The notes under the pieces: model-generated
What the model was told of the DNA's origin: nothing
Database searches by the model: none
Seen by the model: only the letters and a program-made list of their open reading frames with translations
Position numbers and translations under genes: made by a program
Shown here: piece after piece, positions 8,917 through 15,340 of the stretch
Numbering within the stretch: the stretch's first letter is position 1
How the letters are laid out: the number at the start of each line of letters is the position of its first letter
Assembly: GCA_037178675.1 (NCBI GenBank)
Contig: JAYMGJ010000515.1
Span: 1-15,340, forward strand
Direction of reading: 5' to 3'
Length of the DNA: 15,340 bases
Origin: Scleroderma bovista
Taxonomy: Eukaryota > Basidiomycota > Agaricomycetes > Boletales > Sclerodermataceae

Positions 8917-9414
8917 TCATTCGTGTTTGTTGCGGGATAGCAGGGAAGAGAATCGCAAGTAGCGGATTTGATGTGTCCAGGGAAGCGAGATGAATGATAG
9001 AGGGAGATGGATGTGACAGGACTCTGGGATGAAAGGACCATATGCAGAGGACTCAGGAGACACAGAGACGACCAGGTATGAATTTTCAAGTCTAACGATA
9101 GACTTGAGACGACCAAAGTATGTGCGCGACGCAGGACTGATGAGGAGAACGCGCTGACCGAGAATGAGAGGGACTGAGGGAGCAGGCTGGGAAGATATGT
9201 ACCAGACAGTACACAGGAGCTCAGGGAGAGGCTGTCCCAAGAGCAGGACATAGTTGAGGTCTGCTGCAATAGCGGAGAAACGTTCCAGAGAAAATGTGGA
9301 CTCCATAGTGAGTGATGAAGTGGGTGTCTGGATTGCGGGTGGAATATCTCCGTGGGAAATGAACGGATTTACGTCGGAACTTGACAGGCAGATAGACCAC
9401 GGTCTAGGCTCCAT
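8917..9414 (-). CDS. U3-encoded ORF of the long LTR family, copy in X2; unknown function
   Basis: A 165-codon frame from ATG 9412-9414 to a stop at 8917-8919, in the same orientation as the LTR. It begins MEPRPWSICLSSSD and is collinear with the frame in X1. Comparing the two copies by hand over about 145 codons, I count about 27 silent and about 30 amino-acid-changing codon differences and no indel. Neutral decay would leave far fewer silent ones, so past protein-level constraint is likely. No domain is recognised. A short upstream frame at 9414-9695 ends at the ATG but is not conserved well enough in X1 to be called. It would be transcribed only from a promoter upstream of or within U3, since the TATA box at 8146-8153 lies downstream of it. 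Confidence 0.55.
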   Translation of the reverse strand: MEPRPWSICLSSSDVNPFISHGDIPPAIQTPTSSLTMESTFSLERFSAIAADLNYVLLLGQPLPELLCTVWYISSQPAPSVPLILGQRVLLISPASRTYFGRLKSIVRLENSYLVVSVSPESSAYGPFIPESCHIHLPLSFISLPWTHQIRYLRFSSLLSRNKHE

Positions 9415-9668
9415 TATGGTATAGTCACATGATTGATAGCTTCAAAAATGGCGGAGCTATTCAAAATATCGGAATGCCGGCACTGGGCGCCTAAATTTGA
9501 CGTTTGGGCGCTAAAAATGATTCTTCCTTTTCTCCTTTGTTTCTCTATCGTTTCTTCTGCTTCTTTGGTTGTTCTGGTATGGGAGTTGGACTGCAGTAGG
9601 TTGCATTCCTCTCTCATACTGAAATGATCATCAATCCTTGGATTCTTCTGCTTCTTGGCGGTTCTCAT

Positions 9669-9784
9669 GCGATAGATGACTGTCCATGTTGGCATTCATC
9701 TCTCGCATCAGGATAGTCATTCTTGTGCGATAGATGGCTATGACAAGCTTGTATTCATCCTTCGCATAAGGATAGTCATGACTT
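9669..9784. repeat. 58-bp tandem duplication in X2 U3 with inverted arms
   Basis: Two 58-bp units start at 9669 and 9727, each opening GCGATAGATG and ending with CGCATMAGGATAGTCAT. Within a unit ATGACTGTCC near the start and GGATAGTCAT near the end can pair as an imperfect hairpin. The related structure occurs in X1 at about 4040-4165, so it predates the split of the two copies. Confidence 0.7.
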
Positions 9785-9927
9785 TGCATGATATGGATAG
9801 CGAGGGCTGTCTGTATCCCTCAAGTCGGGACAATCTTTCAACAGATCTTGGGTGTGCGTTCTTCGCATTAGTTTCATCGGCTAACTTTCTCCATGTCCAC
9901 AGTACCAAACACGTTTGGTGCGTGACA

Positions 9928-9931
9928 GCGT
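9928..9931. other. Target-site duplication of X2, upstream copy
   Basis: ACGC on the minus strand, immediately before the LTR start TGTCAC. Confidence 0.7.
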
Positions 9932-10925
9932 CAGCCGGACCTTGGTAGCAAAGTTGCGCATTGGCCATTTCTTCTCGAAGGTATTGATGCAGCAACTCAA
10001 GGTCGACTGCGTAGTCATGAGCCCGTGCAGAGGTCATATCGCGCTCCGGATAGATGGAGACGTTAGGATGATAACCTTTGTTAGCGAAGAATGGTGAGAC
10101 TCCGGTGGTAGCACTAGGTGCGTTATTATAAGCAAACTCCGCCAGTGGAAGTAGTTCCGCCCAGTTGTCCTGCTGGTAGTTGCAGTAGACGCGGAGGTAT
10201 TGTTCGAGTGTCTGGTTGGAACGCTCTGTCTGGCCGTCGCCCTCCGGGTGGTAACCGGAGGTGAAGTGGAGGCGCATGTCGAGGGCTTTTCCGAGTGACC
10301 GGAAGAAGTGGGAGACAAACTCAGTACCGCAATCTGAAGTGACGTGGGCGGGAACACCATGCTTGGAGAATACATGGAGTAGGAAGAGCTTCGCAAGCTC
10401 CGGGCTAGTGATGGTGTCGTGAGTAGGAATGAAAATGGCCTGTTTAGAGAGCCTATCTACTACAACCAAGATAGCTGTGAATCCGGTAGAGGCAGGGAGT
10501 TGCTCTATAAAGTCCATGGATATGGAGTTCCAAGGTCTCTCCGGGACAGGGAGCTGTTTTAGTAACCCATAGGGTCGATGGCGCGGTGTCTTAGCTCGAG
10601 CGCAGGAGGTGCATGACCGGACGTAGTCCTTGACGAAGGTCCTGAGACCAGGCCAGGTATACTTACGCCAGATTAGTTCCAGAGTCCGGTTTTGCCCAAA
10701 GTGGCCAGAGAGTGGGTGATCATGGTGATACCGGAGTACCCGGAGACGGAGACCGTCCAGGTCCGGTACGTAGATGCGACCATCTAGGCGGAGGAATCCT
10801 GCCTATCAGTGGACCAACGAGAGTCCGGTGGGTCTGAGAGGTGGATCTGGGCAATGGGATCTGAGGGGAGGGCAGATAAAATGACATTGTGGAGTGTTTC
10901 CACGTCCATAATGGCAACTGCTGTG
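9928..10925 (-). pseudogene. pol: pol, integrase zinc-binding and catalytic core
   Basis: From 10919 the minus strand reads AVAIMDVETLHNVILSALPSD, then at 10803-10804 one base appears to be missing. From 10802 down to 9928 the frame is open: GFLRLDGRIYVPD, the HHCC-type zinc region (YHHDHPLSGHFG ... CTSC) and the D,D-35-E core. First Asp is in MDFIEQLP, second in TSDCGTEF, Glu in DGQTERSN. Integrase inserts the cDNA into host DNA. Cys at 10329-10331 stands where relatives have Arg (SDRGTEF). The frame is cut by X2 after GPADA and resumes at 7581. Relative to RNase H this part is one nucleotide out of phase, in addition to the 10803 shift. Confidence 0.88.
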
Positions 10926-11656
10926 TGATCACTATATCATTTGGGGGGGCCCAGGCCAACCTCTCATGCATGTCAATGGATGAGCCCATATTGTGTTATC
11001 ATGTAGGTGTATAGGTGAGCTTAACTAAATCAGTATAGCACGGAGGACACCTATACACAAATGGCACTGTGGTGCATACTGCGGGTCAGATGAGAATGCT
11101 GTGAGATGGATGTAACTAGCATAGATTAGGTGTGGGGACCACTAGCATATCAAATGGAATGAAACCAACATTTGGAAAAAAGGATGCCTAATATGGATAT
11201 ACAGCAGCTACCACAGTAGGTGTCACTATGACCTCATGCACCTACTTAGGCTGTCCAACAAAGGCACACCAGGGTGAAAATCAGCTTCAGTATAACACAG
11301 GGCAGAACTGGGCTTGGACTGTGGTATGTGCTGCATGTTAGGTATCACTACCACAGGTCAAGTGGAATAATGTAGGTATATAGGTGAGATTTTCCAAATC
11401 AGTATAACACAGGGGACACTGCCACATGAATGGTACCATAGTAATAGCTATGAGATGCAACAACCATGGGTAAGATGCAGCCATAGTGGGTTAGATGTCA
11501 CTACCATGGGTTAGTAACTACTGCAGATAAGGTGTAGCTATTGGGGGAGGGGTGTAACCACTGCAGGTTGGGTGTCACTCCTGCAGATTAGGTATCACTT
11601 CTGCAGGTATTGTGATACTATTATGGATAAGTGTAACCACCACTAAGTTAAAAAAA
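10926..11656 (+). mobile_element. 731-bp non-coding insertion with target duplication and A7 tail (retroposon-like)
   Basis: It separates RNase H from integrase. GCTGTG occurs at 10920-10925 and again at 11657-11662, as expected of a 6-bp target duplication. The + strand ends in GTTAAAAAAA directly before the second copy, as in a poly(A)-tailed retroposon. There is no open frame of interest. Inside, a 50-bp unit (GTAGGTRTATAGGTGAG...ATCAGTATARCAC) occurs at 11002-11050 and 11371-11420, with a partial third copy at about 11279-11302, and a 20-bp minisatellite fills the 3' part. I see no clear tRNA-like A/B boxes, so SINE status is unproven. A short-TSD DNA element without long inverted ends is the alternative. 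Confidence 0.6.
11489..11650 (+). repeat. 20-bp degenerate minisatellite
   Basis: About eight units of about 20 bp with consensus near GGGTTAGGTGTCACTACTGC (individual units keep GGTGTAACCACTGCAG, GGTGTCACTCCTGCAG, GGTATCACTTCTGCAG). It forms the 3' end of the 731-bp insertion, next to the A7 tail. Confidence 0.75.
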
Positions 11657-13892
11657 GCTGTGGGCGGAGGACCGGGAACTCTAGAATGGTTGCGCGAAGT
11701 GAGTTAGTCAGTTGTTCATGGGTGAACACCGGCCTGAGATTTTGTGGATTAACACGGGCGTAGCCACTATCCCCCTCTTTGGGGTAGACGTCCCATCGTC
11801 TAGTGAGAGCGTCCAGCTTGGCACCAAGTTTTCCGGGGCGGAAACGAATGACGAGGTTAAACTGGGAGAGAAATTCAGACCACCGGGCTTGCCGGCGGGA
11901 GAGAACTTTGGAGGTAGAGAAATACTCTAGGTTCTTGTGGTCGGTGACAACGTCAATAGGGGAGGTGGAGCCTTCAAGGTAATGGCGCCGGTTCCGGAAT
12001 GCCTCGAAGATGGCAAGGAGTTCCTTATCGTGGGTGTCGTAGTTCAGCTCCAGAGCAGTCAAGGTCCGGGAGTAGAATGCTACCGGACAGATCTCTCCAT
12101 CGGAGCAGGTGATAGACAGGATACCAGCGACTGCGTAGTCGGAGGCGTCCGTTTCCACGATGATAGGGGTGTCCGGAATAAAGTGAGTGAGTATGGGCAT
12201 GGTAGTGAAGGCGTGCTTGAGAGCATTGAAAGCGTGTTGACAGTCCTCGGAGAAGACCCAAGGAGCATCTTTCCGGGTGAGCTGGGTGAGGGGGACCACG
12301 ATGTCCGAGTAGTTGAATATAAACCGGCGATAGAAGTTGGCAAAGCCCAAGAAGGACTGGATGTCCTTCACCTTTCGAGGTTCAGGCCAGTCGGAGATGG
12401 TTTGGATCTTGTCCGGAGACATTGTTAAACCGTCCGGAGAGAGGCGATAGCCAAGGTACTCTACCGAGTCCGAGTGGAACTCACATTTCTCCGGTTTGGC
12501 GAAGAGGCCATGTAACCGGAATCGGCGGAGAACTTCCCGGACGTGCTGCTGGTGGGACTCCATATCCTCAGAGTAGATGAGGATGTCATCGAGGTACACG
12601 ACGACGCAGACATCCAGCATGTCAGCAAAGATTGTGTTGACAAAGCGCTGGAATGCTGCAGGGGCGTTAGTGAGGCCAAAGGGCATTACTAACCACTCGT
12701 AAGACCCATAGCGCGTACGGAAGGTGGTCTTCCATTCATCGCCCGGAGCAATCCGGACTAGATGGTACGCGTGCCAGAGGTCGATCTTTGAATAGATCTT
12801 AGCACGGCTGGGAGAGTCTAATAGGTCAGAGATTAGGGGGAGCGGGTAGCGATCCTTTTTAGTGATTTTGTTTAGGCCTCGGAAGTCAACGCAGAGGCAG
12901 AGTGAGCCGTCCTTCTTTTTTACAAAGAGGACCGGAGCAGCGTGGGAGGAAGAGGTGGGGTGGATGAAACCTGTAGTGAGATTCTCATCAATAAACGTCC
13001 GGAGAGCGGAGAGCTCGACTGGAGACAGTGAGTAAAGGGTTCCCAGGGGTGGTGAAGTACCTTCTTCAAGTTCGATCTTCAAATCGTAATCGCGATGCGG
13101 GGGAAGTTCAGAGGCTTTCGCTTTACTGAACACATCCGCATAGTCGCGATATTCCGGAGGGATGATGTCCAGGTCCGGCGGAGTTGATGTAGAAGAAGAC
13201 CGGGCCTTCGCTGAGTCGGCAGGGTGCAGCTGAAGTTGGTACTTCGTGGATCCCTCTAAACTGCACGCACGCACGAATGCAGCTGCATTGATTAGGGAGA
13301 TATGCGGGGGGGTGCAAACCGGAGTGTCAACAGATGGCGCAGGGCCTGGGGTAGACTGGCCGGAGAGGCCGGAGTCAGGGTTTCCGGGCGGAACCAGGGA
13401 GGGAGTCGACGGGGGCGTTGGCAAACTTCCTGCAAGAGTCCGGAATGTTAAACTACTCAATACCCAGTCAATCAACGGATTATAGCAGGTGAGCCAGTTA
13501 TGTCCAAGGACAATCGAGCATTCAGAATCCAACGGAGCGAGATAAAAGGTCATGGGGGTGACATCACCGGATGCGGGGAACTGCACTGATAAATCGATAG
13601 CTTGAGTAATTACATAGTTTGATGTACTGTCGAATAACCGGAGTTGGATGGGAGAGACGGAGTAAGAGGTAATGTTGTTTTTGTGCGCAAATCGTAAATC
13701 CACAAAACAATGCGTGGACCCGGAGTCCACGAGTGCGCGGATTTTAGGTATATCAAAGGACAAAAGGGAAACATGTGGCATAAGGGAGTTTGGGTCGAAA
13801 AGAGTGGACGCGTTGAGGCGGGCCTCCTTGGGTGCACTTCCGGAGTCAACACAGCTCGCCGGTTGTGTGGAGGGCCGGGAGCTGCTTACTCT
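11643..13892 (-). pseudogene. pol: pol, first part: aspartic protease, reverse transcriptase, RNase H
   Basis: Open frame of 749 codons counted from the frameshift site; the first ATG is at 13781 but is probably not the real start. Domains in order: protease with LVDSGSTHCF (Asp at about residue 56), RT with KKKDGSL, VMPFGLTNAPAAFQRFVN and the catalytic YLDD at 12585-12596, RNase H with ETDASDYAVAGIL and THDKELLAI, then VIRFRPGKLGAKLDALTRR. These make the viral-type proteins matured and used for cDNA synthesis. The frame stops at 11643 only because the 731-bp insertion follows VLRPQ. Odd residues: Cys 12897-12899 at a strongly conserved RT Arg (SLCLCVDFRGLN), Trp 12774-12776 (KIDLWHAY) and Cys 12087-12089 (GEICPVAF), all one C-to-T from an Arg CGN codon. 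Confidence 0.92.
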
Positions 13893-13898
13893 TTTTTT
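13852..13898 (-). promoter_or_regulatory. Programmed -1 ribosomal frameshift signal, gag to pol
   Basis: On the minus strand gag reads TCA AAA AAA GAG TAA. The heptamer A_AAA_AAA (13892-13898) is in the correct gag phase for -1 slippage, and after slipping the ribosome enters the pol frame (AGA GTA AGC...), which is open through to protease. After a 7-nt spacer comes a hairpin: arms CAGCTC/GAGCTG and CCGG/CCGG (10 bp, one bulged base, plus a closing G-U) around a 12-nt loop. Heptamer, spacer and hairpin match the established layout of -1 frameshift sites. Function is predicted, not shown. Confidence 0.75.
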
Positions 13899-15334
13899 GA
13901 CTCGGAGTTGGCACCCGAGTTAGTAGAGTCCGTCTTACCAGACTCAGCAGCGATGGCCGCAGCGCGAGCCTTGGCCTTTTTGGACTTCTTTGGACAGTTG
14001 TCCGCGAAGTGTCCGGTACCTCCGCAGAACATGCAGAGGTTGTTGTCGAGCCGCCTTTTATGCTCGTCTGCAGTCAGTTTCCTGTCCTTACCAAGCTTGT
14101 TGGTCAGGTCCGGTTTGGAGCCGGACGAGGACTGGTTGTTGGTCGCCTTAGACGAGCCAGAGGTTTTGGCGGAGCTGGTGGAGTTGCTGGTCTGAGCTTG
14201 ACCGGACTTGGGGGTATTGCCTCCGGAGTTGGAGGGCTTGGGAGTGGACGAGGTAGGCTGGCTCTTCATTGTACGGGAGATCTCGTCTTTGTGCTCCCAA
14301 TAGCACGTGTCGATCTCTTGACAAAGGGCTCTCAGCCCATTCAGAGTCAGGGGCTTCCCAACTCGGGCGATCTAATCCTTGAGGCGGTCCGGGAGACCGG
14401 AGTAAAACAGGTGACGGAGTGCGCCATCCCCATAGTCCTGGACCTGCGAAGCGAGGTGGTTGAAATCTACAATGTACCGTGTAACACGGTATGAGTCTTT
14501 CATCCGGAGATGCTTGAGCTGGTGCTCAGCATCAGCAACTGGGTCGTGAGGTCCAAAGGTACTTTGGAGTTCTGCGACAAAGTGGACCCAGCTGTCCATC
14601 CAGCGCGGACGGTCAGCCGGATTACCGGAGTTGAGGAGGTCTGGTTCGAACCATTCCAGTGTCATACCTTTTAGATAGGACTGGGCGAACGTCACCCTTG
14701 CCCTATCTTGGCGGAAAGCTTTGACACGATCCTGGAAACATAATTCGCACTGGACCAAGAAGGTCCGGAGTTTCTTGGGGTCCGTGCCATCGAAGGTGTC
14801 CGGTTCACGGACCTTGGCACGGGAGGAGGGGGAGTCGTTGGAACGGTGGGAGGAGCAGGAGAGGCGGTTGACAGCGATGGCGAGATTGTGGAAGACAGCC
14901 AGGCTAGGATCTAGTTCTTCCGTGGCGTCGAGAAATTCGTCGTCATCGTCATCGTCATTGTTGTTGTTATCATCTCTGGGGTCGTCCGGATCATCTCTGG
15001 GACCATCCTCAGGGCTGAACCATTGGAAACGACCGGGTTCGCGACGCTCCAGAGTGGAGTCACGACGGTAGGGAAACCTGTCACCAGAAACAGATTCATG
15101 GCGACCTAAGTCTGCAGAACCGCGAAGGCTCTGAGATGCAGCATCTCGACGCGGAGTCAAAGATGCTGTGGGGTTTCGAGCTGTAAAGCTCCGGAATTGG
15201 CTTACAGAAGCCGGAGGTTGCCTGTGATTAGACAGGGCTTGCTGGGCGGCAGAAAGGTGAAGGTCGTCTACTGCACCTGCTTCTTCAGCGAGTGCAGCAG
15301 CAGTACGAGCGCGAGAGTGCGTAGTCATGGTCAT
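13886..15334 (-). pseudogene. gag: gag: capsid/nucleocapsid polyprotein with one in-frame TAG
   Basis: The frame starts at ATG 15332-15334 (a second ATG is two codons later). A start upstream of the window cannot be excluded. The order is an Arg/Ser-rich N-terminus, an Asn/Asp-rich tract at about residues 117-135, the retrotransposon gag domain (EPDTFDGTDPKKLRTFLVQC, FAQSYLKGMTLEWFEPDLL, LRHLFYSGLPDRLKD), a Ser/Thr/Asn-rich linker, and a zinc knuckle CMFCGGTGHFADNC (C-x2-C-x4-H-x4-C), ending in TAA at 13886-13888. A TAG at 14372-14374 interrupts it, where relatives usually have Glu or a similar residue. The same frame reopens at once and runs to the zinc knuckle. Gag forms the virus-like particle and packages RNA. 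With the TAG the knuckle and all of pol would not be made. Confidence 0.9.
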
Positions 15335-15340
15335 GAGGCC

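Larger units (their letters stand above)
7586..9927 (-). mobile_element. Solo long LTR (X2), 2342 bp, inserted in the integrase
   Basis: The minus strand begins TGTCACGC at 9927 and ends GCGCACA at 7586, giving TG...CA ends with TGT/ACA inversion. It is flanked by a 4-bp duplication (ACGC/ATGC). Removing 2342+4 bp (782 codons) rejoins the integrase in frame at GPADA|KRTP. Internal landmarks fit an LTR: TATATAAA (8146-8153) and AATAAA (8099-8104), so U3 would be about 1.8 kb and R plus U5 about 0.5 kb. No internal region, primer site or gag/pol of its own is present, hence 'solo', the usual product of LTR-LTR recombination. U3 holds the ORF at 8917-9414, tandem repeats and CCAAT-bearing repeats. 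I do not recognise the parent family. The alternative is a non-autonomous element with LTR-like ends. Confidence 0.75.
5048..15340 (-). mobile_element. Ty3/gypsy chromodomain LTR retrotransposon (chromovirus), 5' LTR outside the window
   Basis: On the minus strand the order is gag with CCHC zinc knuckle, protease, RT, RNase H, integrase, chromodomain, an antisense gene, polypurine tract and 3' LTR. This is the Ty3/gypsy order with a C-terminal integrase chromodomain, hence a chromovirus. Two later insertions (7586-9927 and 10926-11656) interrupt pol. Without them the part inside the window is about 7.2 kb. The element is not autonomous as it stands: gag has an in-frame TAG, pol has two frameshifts near the RNase H/integrase boundary plus both insertions, and the antisense gene has a TGA. 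A target duplication would be CTATA (5043-5047) or a shorter part of it; the second copy lies outside. Confidence 0.93.

Noticed and set aside
9414..9695. 93-codon frame upstream of the U3 ORF
   Set aside because: The equivalent part of X1 has indels and no matching long frame, so there is no support for coding.
4000..9927. X1 and X2 as terminal inverted repeats of one 5.9-kb composite transposon
   Set aside because: X2 has its own target duplication inside the integrase and is complete, whereas X1 is truncated exactly at the gypsy LTR. They are about 85% identical by eye, too different for the ends of one young element.
9738..9927. C-terminal 63 residues of the apparent 259-codon integrase frame
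   Set aside because: Encoded by the inserted LTR X2 beginning at TGTCACGC, not by integrase; the true integrase continues at 7581.
10720..10989. 89-codon minus frame MGSSIDMHERL...
   Set aside because: Starts in the 731-bp insertion and runs out of phase across the integrase zinc region.
13610..13852. Minus frame of 80 codons at the gag-pol junction
   Set aside because: It is the extension of the gag phase past its stop; the protease lies in the -1 frame.

Overview
The window looks like a repeat-rich stretch of a filamentous basidiomycete genome, probably a mushroom-forming Agaricomycete. The clues are introns of 44-49 bp with GTRNGT-type donors, a gene of the fungal KDZ-transposon type fused to a Ulp1-like (C48) protease domain, and a Ty3/gypsy chromodomain retrotransposon of the type common in that group. 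I see no ordinary host housekeeping gene. Almost everything recognisable is mobile-element material, much of it broken.

Layout on the + strand. (1) 1-2069: the 3' part of a six-exon KDZ-type transposase-associated gene ending in a complete C48 catalytic domain, with one in-frame TGA. (2) 2070-3997: no credible gene, only low-complexity and pyrimidine-rich DNA. (3) 3998-5047: the 5' part of a very long LTR (called X1 here), + orientation, cut off by the next element. (4) 5048-15340: a Ty3/gypsy chromovirus on the minus strand. Its 3' LTR (5048-5694) and polypurine tract are present. Its gag (13886-15334) reaches the right edge, and its 5' LTR lies outside. Between the chromodomain and the 3' LTR it carries an extra gene on the opposite strand (5856-6931), with its own TATA box, a probable intron, a coiled coil and a cysteine cluster.

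Two later insertions interrupt this element's pol. One is a complete solo copy of the long LTR, X2 (7586-9927, minus, 2342 bp), inside the integrase with a 4-bp target duplication. The other is a 731-bp non-coding insertion (10926-11656) with a 6-bp target duplication, an A7 tail and a 20-bp minisatellite, between RNase H and integrase. Removing X2 plus one copy of its target site (2346 bp) restores the integrase frame exactly.

How the parts work together: gag and pol overlap in the -1 frame. A textbook slippery heptamer A_AAA_AAA sits one codon before the gag stop and 7 nt before a GC-rich hairpin, so Pol is probably made by programmed -1 frameshifting. Pol then reads protease, RT, RNase H, integrase, chromodomain. 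The antisense gene converges on the pol terminus. The long LTR family X has U3-R-U5 features (TATA box, then AATAAA 41 nt later) and an open reading frame of about 165 codons inside U3. That frame is shared by X1 and X2 with many silent differences and no internal frame-breaking indel. Many lesions in the window are Arg-to-Cys, Arg-to-Trp or Arg-to-stop changes that fit C-to-T decay at CpG.
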